Part shown: in pieces, positions 1 through 7,812 of the stretch | How positions within the stretch are numbered: the stretch's first letter is position 1 | Layout: the number at the start of each line of letters is the position of its first letter | Origin: Pseudomonadota bacterium | GTDB taxonomy: Bacteria; Pseudomonadota; Gammaproteobacteria; Halothiobacillales; Halothiobacillaceae | NCBI GenBank assembly: GCA_021795795.1 | Contig: JAJYPA010000102.1 | Span: 1-19,513, forward strand | DNA length: 19,513 nucleotides | Direction: 5' to 3' | Made by a program: the position numbers and the translations under genes | The notes under the pieces: model-generated | Databases searched by the model: none | Told to the model about the DNA's origin: nothing | What the model saw: the letters and a program-made list of their open reading frames with translations, nothing else

Positions 1-91
1 CCTGCATGCCCAATACCCGTGAATAGAAGGCGATCGTAGCAGATATATTCGTCACGGTCAGGACGATATGATCCAGGCGATCTATGCGCAT
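1..91 (-). CDS. VOC/glyoxalase-fold protein, N-terminal 30 residues only (runs off the left edge)
   Basis: Reading the minus strand from an ATG at 91 gives about 30 residues with the typical start of the vicinal-oxygen-chelate (glyoxalase/bleomycin-resistance) family: a short charged N-terminus, RLDHIVLTV with the metal-binding His of strand 1, then a helix with AFYSRVLGMQ. The reading frame is open to the window edge, so most of the gene is missing. The frame also contains an ATG at 121, which would add ten residues; the 91 start fits usual family lengths better, but neither has a convincing ribosome binding site. The substrate cannot be told. The gene lies about 60 bp beyond the outward-facing transposon terminus at 152. 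It is therefore either cargo of a neighbouring Tn7-like element or host flank. Confidence 0.6.
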   Translation of the reverse strand, partial: MRIDRLDHIVLTVTNISATIAFYSRVLGMQ

Positions 92-122
92 AGCGTGATC
101 TAAGAGATAAGATGCAGCCATT

Positions 123-152
123 TTCGGGATGATACTTTTTTGTCCGTTAACA
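123..152 (-). repeat. Outward-facing Tn7-like terminus with one TnsB-like site
   Basis: On the minus strand this reads TGTTAACG followed by GACAAAAAAGTATCATCC and then CGAA. Tn7 ends have the same layout: TGT, five more bases, then a 22-bp TnsB-binding site beginning GACAA. The 12-base core AAAGTATCATCC is identical to the site at 232-253 in the right-hand element. Further sites expected for a complete end are not obvious in the 120 bp to the left, so this may be a short or decayed end. It points away from the element that fills the window. Confidence 0.65.
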
Positions 153-157
153 ACACC
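153..157. repeat. Candidate 5-bp target site duplication (ACACC)
   Basis: Exactly five bases, ACACC, separate the two back-to-back TGT termini at 152 and 158. Tn7-family transposition makes 5-bp target duplications, so this is what remains between two elements inserted one after another at the same point. The matching copies at the far ends of either element lie outside the window and were not seen. Confidence 0.5.
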
Positions 158-165
158 TGTTCAGT

Positions 166-187
166 GACAATAAAGTATCATTCTAGA
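166..187 (+). promoter_or_regulatory. TnsB-like binding site 1 (terminal)
   Basis: GACAATAAAGTATCATTC followed by TAGA. The first eleven bases match the Tn7L site start (GACAATAAAGT) exactly, and the site begins 8 bp after the first base of the terminus, as in Tn7. The assignment rests on remembered Tn7 end sequence. Confidence 0.75.
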
Positions 188-210
188 GCAAACCTAACCC
201 ATTGATTATT

Positions 211-235
211 GCCCAGAGATGGGCTTTTAGTTTTT
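211..235 (+). terminator. Rho-independent terminator-like hairpin reading into the element
   Basis: GCCCA-GAGA-TGGGC forms a 5-bp GC-rich stem with a GNRA-type tetraloop, followed on the plus strand by TTTTAGTTTTT. On the minus strand there is no T-run after the stem, so it would stop transcription entering the transposon from the left flank and not terminate the operon. The stem is short and function is inferred from shape only. Confidence 0.45.
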
Positions 236-253
236 GTAAAGTATCATCCTGGC
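232..253 (+). promoter_or_regulatory. TnsB-like binding site 2
   Basis: The core TAAAGTATCATCCTGG is kept, but the first bases (TTTTG instead of GACAA) have diverged. It lies 66 bp inward from site 1 in the same orientation. Confidence 0.6.
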
Positions 254-288
254 CAACGGCATACCATCATTACGTCTGGAAAAGCCGA

Positions 289-310
289 GACAATAACGTT
301 TCATCCTGAA
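289..310 (+). promoter_or_regulatory. TnsB-like binding site 3
   Basis: GACAATAACGTTTCATCC followed by TGAA. Both edges match the Tn7L consensus (GACAATAA at the start, CTGAA at the end). It lies 57 bp inward from site 2 and 30 bp before the stop codon of the first cargo gene. Confidence 0.7.
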
Positions 311-339
311 TCAATTGGAATCCGTCGTGGACACCTACC

Positions 340-3312
340 TTATCCGGTACCACCCTCGCGTGTCAGATCGAAATAATCGACAAGATCATCATCATAGTTC
401 TTGATGAACTCACGCAGTCGCGCAGGGCTCGCCCCTTGAAAGCACCAGCGGCGCGTCAAGAGCGCCGCGAACCAGTCGATCACACGCATGGTGTTTTGCG
501 CCCAGTCATGGGCATAGCAGACCGTCCTAAGCATCTCCCCAATCGTATCTCTCGAAATGTCGGCATATTCGTCGAGCATTTCTTCCGCTTTGGCCACGAG
601 AAGACCGAGCCTAAGCGCCGTATCGATCATCAAAAGCGGGAATCCTTCCTCCTGATCGCGCTCGCCCTTGGAAAGCTGAGCACTGAAAACTACGAGTATG
701 TCGTTGCCCAGGGACACACAGAACTCCCCCAGCAGCCTCCCTTTACCGATGAGGCTGACAAGCACGATCGAGCCGAACAGCTTTCTGATGATACTGGTGC
801 AACGGTTGTGATCGAGTGGTCGCGCGGGATCGAACACGCGCTTCGTATCCCTCGCCAGGTCGAGCAAGCCTCGCTCGATGAGTTCCGCGTCGAGATCCTC
901 CAAAAGGTCCTCAGCTTCTACATCGAGCAGTACATATCCCAGTTCACCCAATGCATTGCTGAGATATTCCTCCATGCTCACGAAGTGAAAGATTTTGGCG
1001 GCCTCAAGATAATGTGCGGCCGCCTCCTGGAAGTGCCCGAGGTGGCTCTCGCAATTACCGATCTGGTGGAGCGTCTGACCGCGATTTACAGCGACGGAGG
1101 CACCACGCTCATGTTGAAGCGAATGCCGATAGGCTGTCGCTGCCTCCTCATAGCGACCCAGCGACAGCAGAGAAGATCCGACGAGGCCAAGCGCGTTCGA
1201 GATGTGGTTATGCAAATCCTGCTGGTCGAAGGATTTGGCGCCACCTGTGCCCGGATCTGAGGATTGCCAGTCAATCGATGCACACAACCGAGTGCGATAT
1301 CCCTCGAAGGCCTTTCGGGCATAGCTTTCCGCTGCTGCATGGTCGCCGGCCTCACGGGCAGCGATCCCGCGACACATCGCGATATCAGCCAGCATCTTGC
1401 CGTCCTCCGTAAAGGGTTCAAGCCGATCGGCTAGCGCCAAACCAGCTTTGATGAGGTCCGCGTTGTCCGCACGTTGCGCCAAGGCGACGAGCTGCAGTAT
1501 CAGGCCGCTCGTACGCTCCAAATGCCCCGCTGAGAGCGCGAGTTCTGCGGCATCATGCATTACCCGTGCGCCTTGCTCTGACAGCCTCAGCACGAAGAAG
1601 TAGCGCATCAGCGACCTGACAATCGACACGGCTGTCAACAGCATCTGGGTATTAGTTTGATTGGCGCGCGCGAGGTCGAGAACATGCAGCAGATTGGGGA
1701 GTTCGTCGCCGTAACGCTGAAGCACATAGGGTGTGTCATTGGGATCGTCGTATCTGAGCTCCAAGACCGCCACCATCATGCCGTGGGCATGGACCAGCCG
1801 GTCGAGCACTGCTCCATAGCGGGCACCATCCTCCCGGTGCACGCATTCGATAGCGAACGCTTTTATAGGGCTAAGCACATGCGTGCGGCTGAGATCCTCG
1901 TTGATGGGCACGAGATCAACGAGATGCCAGCGCCGCAATTCGGCCAAGGCTTCGATCGGACCGGAGAGCTCAAGCCAATCGCCTTCGAGATAATTGGTAA
2001 GCAGGCCGGCGGGTGATTCAGCGAGTGCCCATAGGATCTGGCGGCCCTCGATTGATATCGCTTCATAGGCTGTCTGCAGGCAGAGTTGGAGGGACGTGGT
2101 TCGGCTCTGTCGCTTTCGACCAGGAAGGCTAACCGCCTTCACGCCCTTCGCATTAATAGCGCGCAGGGCTGCCGATGGCCCGCCATAATGATCCATCAAT
2201 GCCGTCGCCAGCCGAAGAGTCAAGGCGTGGCCTTCACAGAACTCAAGTAATGGGCCAAGATTCCCCTGTGCGATCGCCCCATCGCCCACGCTGAAGTTTT
2301 CGAGCAACTTCCGGCTCGATGATTCATCAAGCCTTCCAACCTTGAGGTGCGCATCATCAAAAAGCTTGTGCAGCACGACTTGGCTTGTCGCGACAAATTG
2401 CGCTGTTGCGGTCGCCGAATAGAGTGCGGCAATCGCATCCTCGAATCCATCGATATCGTCGAGCGCCCCACGTTCGATCCCATCGAACACCACACATGCT
2501 TGGAGGGCGTCTAGGCGCGTCGGAATATCTTCCCTCGGACAAGCCACGCCTTTACTTCCAAGCGCAGTCCGAAGCGCCGAAAGGATGTCGGCGGCTGTAC
2601 TATACTGCTCTACATCAATCCAGAACACAGGGCGTCCGGTCTCCGAACGACGGAGCGCTTGAACGAGTAACTCGGTCTTTCCGATGCCGCCGACACCAGT
2701 GATAATGGCTGACCTGCCTGAACGAAGCGCCTCGATCAGCGCCGAAAGCTCGCTCTCGCGGCCGATGAATTTCGCCGCAGGACGCGGCATGCTTCCAAAA
2801 GGGGGCGTTGGCCCCATGCGCGCAGCGAGATTAGCGCGTGTCCGTTCGACAACCGCGTTTTTAAGCGATATCAGTTCGTTGGTCGGTAGACTTTGCTGCG
2901 CATCATGTTCGCGGTGGCATGCCGAGCATAGGCGGATGAGGTTAGCATGGTGGTGCGATCTACTCTCTGCCCACGATCTTATGTGAGCGGTGTCGACGCC
3001 GATTCCGCTCCCGCATCGAGCACATTGATTGAGCGATTCGGCTCGAAGATGATCAAGGATAGCCTTCGGAATGGTGGCACGCTGACCATCGACGCTTGGC
3101 CACGGACCAGCCAAGAGCGCATCGAACGCATCCAGCTCTGATATCGAGAACAACGTGGAGCCCGACCGCTCTACCGTCTCAAGAGCGCGTAGACAGCTTG
3201 CCTTCGCAAAGCCCCGCTTGGTGTATTGGAACAGCAGTTCAGAAGTGATGCCGAGGTGGTAAGCGGCAGCGAGCGGACTCAGCAGTTTTTCATCCTCACT
3301 CGTCCTGATCAT
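340..3312 (-). CDS. HNH nuclease-STAND NTPase-TPR protein (NLR-like defence effector)
   Basis: A 990-aa protein that looks like an NLR-type sensor-effector. Residues about 10-60 resemble a MerR/excisionase-like helix-turn-helix segment. Residues 97-136 are an HNH/McrA-type nuclease: Cys97-x2-Cys100, an AH-I motif with His110, then HHHANL with Asn124, Cys129-x2-Cys132 and His136, so both zinc pairs and the catalytic His are present. A STAND NTPase follows: Walker A GVGGIGKT at 206-213, Walker B CVVFDG at 273-278, and a CEGHALTLRL segment near 360-368 like the GLPLAL motif of NB-ARC proteins. Residues about 640-800 contain TPR-like helical repeats. In such proteins the repeats sense a trigger and the NTPase oligomerises to activate the nuclease. 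A 79-bp gap separates it from the operon upstream, so it may be a separate system. The ATG at 3312 has a poor ribosome binding site. Domain calls are confident; the trigger is unknown. Confidence 0.85.
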   Translation of the reverse strand: MIRTSEDEKLLSPLAAAYHLGITSELLFQYTKRGFAKASCLRALETVERSGSTLFSISELDAFDALLAGPWPSVDGQRATIPKAILDHLRAESLNQCARCGSGIGVDTAHIRSWAESRSHHHANLIRLCSACHREHDAQQSLPTNELISLKNAVVERTRANLAARMGPTPPFGSMPRPAAKFIGRESELSALIEALRSGRSAIITGVGGIGKTELLVQALRRSETGRPVFWIDVEQYSTAADILSALRTALGSKGVACPREDIPTRLDALQACVVFDGIERGALDDIDGFEDAIAALYSATATAQFVATSQVVLHKLFDDAHLKVGRLDESSSRKLLENFSVGDGAIAQGNLGPLLEFCEGHALTLRLATALMDHYGGPSAALRAINAKGVKAVSLPGRKRQSRTTSLQLCLQTAYEAISIEGRQILWALAESPAGLLTNYLEGDWLELSGPIEALAELRRWHLVDLVPINEDLSRTHVLSPIKAFAIECVHREDGARYGAVLDRLVHAHGMMVAVLELRYDDPNDTPYVLQRYGDELPNLLHVLDLARANQTNTQMLLTAVSIVRSLMRYFFVLRLSEQGARVMHDAAELALSAGHLERTSGLILQLVALAQRADNADLIKAGLALADRLEPFTEDGKMLADIAMCRGIAAREAGDHAAAESYARKAFEGYRTRLCASIDWQSSDPGTGGAKSFDQQDLHNHISNALGLVGSSLLSLGRYEEAATAYRHSLQHERGASVAVNRGQTLHQIGNCESHLGHFQEAAAHYLEAAKIFHFVSMEEYLSNALGELGYVLLDVEAEDLLEDLDAELIERGLLDLARDTKRVFDPARPLDHNRCTSIIRKLFGSIVLVSLIGKGRLLGEFCVSLGNDILVVFSAQLSKGERDQEEGFPLLMIDTALRLGLLVAKAEEMLDEYADISRDTIGEMLRTVCYAHDWAQNTMRVIDWFAALLTRRWCFQGASPARLREFIKNYDDDLVDYFDLTREGGTG

Positions 3313-3391
3313 ATCCAGTTGGCTCAGTACTGTCGTTCTTCGCGCGGAGATGCGCCATTAGGCGAACAGCCTTGGCCTTAGCGATGCGCAC

Positions 3392-4339
3392 TTAACGGCG
3401 GGGTAGTTCACGACCCTTCACCAGGACCTCTTGGCTGGTTTCCAACCGATACACCTCAGGAAGGAAGTAAACCAGCCAACGCTTGATAACGCGCCATGTT
3501 TGATCGGGATTGATCTGCTCCGGCGTCTCTTTGAAACAGTCAGCTAAAAAGTCATGGGCTCTGCCATCTGTAAGTCCCGTTGCGGCCAGTTTGTCGATCT
3601 CCACAAGGATCGGCATCTGGCGAAGGATCCCGGCTATGTAGGCGGTAAACAGGTTTACCGTCAGTCCCTGCGGCGGCGCAAGCGCAGCGAGATCGGCTCT
3701 CGCAGCCTCAAAAGCGCTACTGACCATTGTATCGGCACCGTGCCCACGATAGACGCCCCACAGCCGTTCTGGAGTGGGGCAAAGAGGAACCCAAAGCCTG
3801 GTATCAGGCTCTTCTTCCGCTTCGTTTCCAACATCCGGGATGTTCTGCACAGGATGCGTTTGCCTCAGTTCGTCGGCTTGCGCGCGAATCTGATCACGCA
3901 ACTGTTCGGTCGCCGGGACTGCAGATCGCAGCAACATCGCTTCCCAATCTGATAGGCCTGGAAACTCTCTGGGGAGTGCAACCAGAAGCTCAACATTCGA
4001 AGGCGTATGCCAGCCGAGACCGCGGGCCGTCAGATTAGCCGAGCCCACCAGAGCTCGCGCACCGTCGGAATAGTATTTGGCATGAAGGTGGGGATGAATC
4101 AAAAGCCGACCGCCAGGCACACAAGCTAACTCATCGAAGATCTCAAGATCACAAGCGCCGGCAGCGATGTCCTCGGGCAACCACCGAGTGACACAGATGC
4201 ACTCCCTTACAGTTGCCGAAATCTCCGTGGTAAGCCGTCTGATCGATGGTAATTTTATATAGGGCGCGGCGATGAAAACCCGGCTGGTCGCGCCGCGAAC
4301 GAGTTCAAGCACCGCCTCTCCAGGTACGACAACGCTCAT
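3392..4339 (-). CDS. Phospholipase D-family nuclease-like protein (single HKD motif)
   Basis: A 315-aa protein with one PLD active site: His86-x-Lys88 in HLHAKYY, followed by GSAN at 99-102 in the arrangement usual for PLD-family nucleases. A lone HKD motif means two copies must pair to make an active site, as in Nuc and BfiI. The N-terminal part (FIAAPYIKL, then strands and helices) fits the PLD fold; the last 200 residues have no recognisable domain. The start at 4339 lies one base after the stop codon of the GHKL ATPase gene, which favours it over an in-frame upstream start inside that gene. PLD nucleases occur in several defence systems, for example DrmC in DISARM. Here it is the last gene of the ssp-linked operon, and a DNA-cutting role is inferred. 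Confidence 0.8.
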   Translation of the reverse strand: MSVVVPGEAVLELVRGATSRVFIAAPYIKLPSIRRLTTEISATVRECICVTRWLPEDIAAGACDLEIFDELACVPGGRLLIHPHLHAKYYSDGARALVGSANLTARGLGWHTPSNVELLVALPREFPGLSDWEAMLLRSAVPATEQLRDQIRAQADELRQTHPVQNIPDVGNEAEEEPDTRLWVPLCPTPERLWGVYRGHGADTMVSSAFEAARADLAALAPPQGLTVNLFTAYIAGILRQMPILVEIDKLAATGLTDGRAHDFLADCFKETPEQINPDQTWRVIKRWLVYFLPEVYRLETSQEVLVKGRELPRR

Positions 4340-4340
4340 C

Positions 4341-6176
4341 TTATTCGTTTTCCTCTTCGGTAAGGAAGAAGCGTGCCATCTTTCCCCATTCCTGGCGCAT
4401 CTCGAATAAGCGGTTTTGCTGCCTGACCTCCTCCATTTCATATCGCGCCCAGGCCGCGAACAACAGCTCAAGTGTGTCGGCGGCTTTATGGATTCGATCT
4501 ATGAGCTCGGCATCGGTTTCGTCACCGATGTCAGGCTCCAATGATTCTATAAGCTGTTCATAAAAGGGATGGTTTGTATTGAAGACAACGGCGGTCAAGC
4601 CACCTTGCTTATGTTCGACGTTGAAAAACCCATATCCTTCCATTGCTTTGGTCAAGAAAACGACCTTGCGTTTCCGCGTCATGATCGCATTGGCAATCTC
4701 TTCGGCGACGTTTTCCGGATAGTGCTTGTCCGCCTTGAGGTCCTGCTCTAGGCTCTCACGATCCTCTTCAGTGAAATCCTTGCTATCAGCCGCGGTTGAG
4801 TGACCCTGTTCCGCTCGCTCGCGAAATTTGGTCGTGGCCAAGTCCTCCACGCTCGGCTTGTCGTGCCGTTCCGTCTTGGTCCGCCGCCCTTCGGTCTGCT
4901 TCTTGAGCCGCTTTCTGACTTCCTGAATCTGCTGGCGAATATGATCCACGATGGGGAGCAGTAGTGATCTGGGATCACCTTCGCTTTGGATTCGCTCTTT
5001 GAACTCGGACAAGGATTCGCCAGGGTTGGCCTCGGCACGCCAATCGAACTGCGCCATCTGCGAGAAAACGGTCGCGTTCTGCTTGTTGTTCGTGACACCA
5101 AACACTTCATCGAGCGTCGACGGAAATTCCACTTCGACCCCCCACCACCGCTCGACCGGATCATAGCTATTCGTCCAGGCTGAATCGAGATCAAGCTCGC
5201 GCCCCTCACGGACGATCGACAATCCGACATTTTTCGCCGCATGCTTGCCATAAGGTTTGGCGCCGCGATCACTCCTGTCATTGGGCACGGTCTCTTCGCG
5301 CGCCCAACTCATCCGTACGACGACATCATGCGTGGCTCCATCATAAATAATGGAAAAAACCTCGTCCTCGTCGCCCCACCGTTGGAACATGGGCGATGTG
5401 TCGAATGGCACGGGCGTCGACGAATTCTTCATCAAGTACAGAGGATCATTGACCCGCACGAATGCGTCGTAATTCAGCTTGGCCTCGCCCTCGGTCAGCG
5501 CGGCCAAGCGTATGGAAAGACGGCCATCGTCGATGAATTTCCGGTACATCCGACCGACAAGCGCCTCGGTGTTCCGCAGCGTCGCCATGGCTCCACGCCA
5601 GCTCAACCGGTACTCATCGAATTTCGACCAAAGCACCAGAGTGCCGCTCGTTCCGACGCCCTGCGAGCGATTCCGCCATTCCTCGGGCAATGGTTTGGCT
5701 ATAGGCTCCGGGACGGCATAGAGCAGGCCGTCTTCAATCTCGTCAACGTCGAGATAGGAGTACATCGCGTTGTCCGGGCCACTTTGCCAGGTCCACACTT
5801 CGACCCGCCGGCATTGGGAGATGGACGAATTCGGCAGACCCATGCCGAACCGACCGATACCCTTACGATCCATCAAATGGGTTCCGTTACCGAACTGAAG
5901 TGCTAGTCGAAGCGTATCTGGCGTCATTCCATCGCCATTGTCGAGGATGCCGATGGCCTGGATCCGGCGACGCGCCCGCTCATTCAGCTGCTCATATTCT
6001 TCGAGGCAAATGAGCTCGACATTGCTGGCATTTGCCTGCACTGAATTGTCGATCAATTCTGCGAGCGCGTATGCGGTGTTTTTGTAGCCGCTATCCCGCA
6101 TCGCCTTCACGGCGAGTTCTGGCGGAATAATCTCCCCGGCAAGCCTCCGAGCATCAGCCGATGTCATCTCGCTCAT
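4341..6176 (-). CDS. GHKL (Hsp90/MORC-like) ATPase
   Basis: A 611-aa protein with the full GHKL ATP-binding fold. The N box is ELIDNS (residues 40-45), the G1 box DNGDGM (79-84) and the G2 box GRFGMG (108-113). A second domain follows with RWWGVEVEFP and VTNNKQ; Lys365 there is in the position of the S5-domain lysine that contacts ATP in MutL, Hsp90 and MORC proteins. The region from about 395 to 500 is highly charged and probably coiled. MORC/MutL-like GHKL ATPases are known next to helicases in predicted restriction systems, where they may clamp or remodel DNA. Met at 6176 is chosen because a GGGAGG ribosome binding site lies 9 nt upstream; it overlaps the helicase gene by 23 nt. A longer in-frame start at 6221 is possible but lacks that site. 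Confidence 0.85.
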   Translation of the reverse strand: MSEMTSADARRLAGEIIPPELAVKAMRDSGYKNTAYALAELIDNSVQANASNVELICLEEYEQLNERARRRIQAIGILDNGDGMTPDTLRLALQFGNGTHLMDRKGIGRFGMGLPNSSISQCRRVEVWTWQSGPDNAMYSYLDVDEIEDGLLYAVPEPIAKPLPEEWRNRSQGVGTSGTLVLWSKFDEYRLSWRGAMATLRNTEALVGRMYRKFIDDGRLSIRLAALTEGEAKLNYDAFVRVNDPLYLMKNSSTPVPFDTSPMFQRWGDEDEVFSIIYDGATHDVVVRMSWAREETVPNDRSDRGAKPYGKHAAKNVGLSIVREGRELDLDSAWTNSYDPVERWWGVEVEFPSTLDEVFGVTNNKQNATVFSQMAQFDWRAEANPGESLSEFKERIQSEGDPRSLLLPIVDHIRQQIQEVRKRLKKQTEGRRTKTERHDKPSVEDLATTKFRERAEQGHSTAADSKDFTEEDRESLEQDLKADKHYPENVAEEIANAIMTRKRKVVFLTKAMEGYGFFNVEHKQGGLTAVVFNTNHPFYEQLIESLEPDIGDETDAELIDRIHKAADTLELLFAAWARYEMEEVRQQNRLFEMRQEWGKMARFFLTEEENE

Positions 6177-7812
6177 CCCACACATCCTCCCAATTCTTGA
6201 ACGCCTCAGCGACACTCCCAAACCCGGGCAAATCTGGATCTACAACTGTCACGATCTCCGCCTCGTTATTTCCACCAGCGCGCATCCCTCGGGTCGCGCG
6301 ACCAACCATCTGACTGTAAAGGACGAGTGACCGTGTCGGCCGCGCGATCAAAGCAGCACTTATCCCCGGAGCATCGAATCCGGTCGTCAGCACCCCATAA
6401 TTAACCAATACCATTGGATTGTTATCATTATTACTCTTAAATCGTTTGATTATTCTTTCCCGCTCCGAGGGGTTGCTTTCACCCGTGACCACAAAGGCCT
6501 CATGCCCTCTGGCTGCCAGTATGGCGGTCAACATGCGGGCATTTGCAACTGACGGCGCAAATACGATGACACGCCTATGTCTCGTAAGCAAATCCTCGGT
6601 AGCGTAGATGATCTTGAGATTGCGCTGTGTGTCGTCGCCCAAACGCTCCAGAATGCTTTCCGGGATGTCGATGTCCACCGACAAGTGGCGGATATCGTCT
6701 GCCGTCAAATCCACGCCGGCGTGTGAGTTCAACATCCTGAATAAGGGTCGCGCCAGATATTTCTGATCGATCAGAAAGCTCACGGGATCGTCATAGCCCT
6801 CGACTTCCAACGTGACCTTGCGACCGTCAAAAAACTCCGAGAGCTTTTGGTCTTCATCGACATCCGACCAGCTCCGCCCCGGCGTCGCCGTCAAACCCAG
6901 CAACGCGTTGCGGGCACGCTTGGTATAGAGGGCGTTGAGAATGGCCGCATAAGTCGGAGCAATGGCCTGATGGGCTTCGTCGATGATGGTGAGCGATACG
7001 CGATCTGCTAGTCGCAACAGAGCGGCAGGATCTCGGCTGTCCAAGGCCGACATCTTAGCCAAACCACCCACAATCACGCCGTCGCGAATGCTGTCGAGAT
7101 CAGGATTGCGACTCCCCCAAAAGCGAGCCAAGTCCAAGGGACGATTGCCAAGGAACCGCCACGCGTTCTCGAATTCATCGGCCGCCTGATCGAGCAGTTC
7201 GGCGTTCTGGGCCAGCCAACATACGACGGTGGCTTCATGCTGGCTCAAATGGGACGCAACGATGTGCATCGCCGTGCGGGTTTTGCCGGCGCCGGTCGGC
7301 ATGTGGAGCACGACTTTGTTGGGCGCAGTGGCCAAAGCCGACATCACCCGGTTTGCCGCCGCGCGCTGGTGCGCAAAAAGCGCGTAACCGGCTGCCGCTT
7401 CCGTCATGTCAGACGAGGCTGCCGCTGGCGCTCTTTCATCCTGAACCACGCCAAAAAACGAAAATAGAACCGGGAGAATGGTGCTGTCCGCTGCTTTTGC
7501 GCACAGATCTGCATAGAGAGATCGTCCGTCGCTCACCTCCAAACGCCGTGCGAGCTCTCGCGCTTTCGGCAGAGGCAATGCTCGGATCACACGCTCTCGC
7601 CCCTCGACATCCCGCAGCACCATGGACGGATCTAGCAATTGGGCAGCGAGATCGCCGAGCCTGCCGCCGGACGCGATGGCCGGATCAAGAGCTTCGATCG
7701 TATTGGCGATTGATGGCCCGATAATTTCTCGCAACGTGGCTGGCTTCGCGCTGCGGAGCAGTGTCTGAAGAGCGATGCCCGGAGATGCCGGAAGGTCCGA
7801 TGACTTCGTCAT
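6154..7812 (-). CDS. Superfamily 2 DEAH-box helicase
   Basis: A 552-aa SF2 helicase/translocase. The first 140 residues are specific to this protein and alanine-rich. A Q-motif-like LFAHQR (145-150) precedes Walker A MPTGAGKT (171-178), DEAH (278-281) and motif III TAT (308-310). In the C-terminal RecA domain TTGFDAPG (motif V) and QMVGRATRG (motif VI, with arginine fingers) are intact. The arrangement resembles the UvrB/type I and III restriction helicases. No nuclease domain is fused to it, so cutting would have to come from a partner such as the GIY-YIG or PLD protein. ATG at 7812 overlaps the stop of the preceding gene by 4 nt (ATGA), which fixes the start and implies translational coupling. 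Confidence 0.9.
   Translation of the reverse strand: MTKSSDLPASPGIALQTLLRSAKPATLREIIGPSIANTIEALDPAIASGGRLGDLAAQLLDPSMVLRDVEGRERVIRALPLPKARELARRLEVSDGRSLYADLCAKAADSTILPVLFSFFGVVQDERAPAAASSDMTEAAAGYALFAHQRAAANRVMSALATAPNKVVLHMPTGAGKTRTAMHIVASHLSQHEATVVCWLAQNAELLDQAADEFENAWRFLGNRPLDLARFWGSRNPDLDSIRDGVIVGGLAKMSALDSRDPAALLRLADRVSLTIIDEAHQAIAPTYAAILNALYTKRARNALLGLTATPGRSWSDVDEDQKLSEFFDGRKVTLEVEGYDDPVSFLIDQKYLARPLFRMLNSHAGVDLTADDIRHLSVDIDIPESILERLGDDTQRNLKIIYATEDLLTRHRRVIVFAPSVANARMLTAILAARGHEAFVVTGESNPSERERIIKRFKSNNDNNPMVLVNYGVLTTGFDAPGISAALIARPTRSLVLYSQMVGRATRGMRAGGNNEAEIVTVVDPDLPGFGSVAEAFKNWEDVWDERDDIG

Larger units (their letters stand above)
158..339 (+). mobile_element. Tn7-like left (L-type) transposon end
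   Basis: The end starts with TGTTCAGT and runs straight into a TnsB-like site. There are three such sites in the same orientation, spaced by 66 and 57 bp. Three spaced sites over about 150 bp resemble Tn7L; Tn7R carries overlapping sites. That agrees with tnsD-tnsE lying at the opposite side of the cargo. The first cargo gene stops at 340, directly inside the end. The 180 bp hold no gene. Confidence 0.75.

Noticed and set aside
436..1260. 274-aa plus-strand open frame
   Set aside because: It lies antisense inside the HNH-STAND-TPR gene, has no recognisable domain or ribosome binding site, and the minus frame has clear motifs.
3296..3358. 20-codon minus-strand frame overlapping the start of the HNH-STAND gene (possible leader peptide)
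   Set aside because: No ribosome binding site and no distinguishing composition; overlap of 17 nt with the larger gene can occur by chance.
5241..5906. 221-aa plus-strand open frame
   Set aside because: Antisense shadow of the GHKL ATPase gene, whose ATP-binding motifs are intact.
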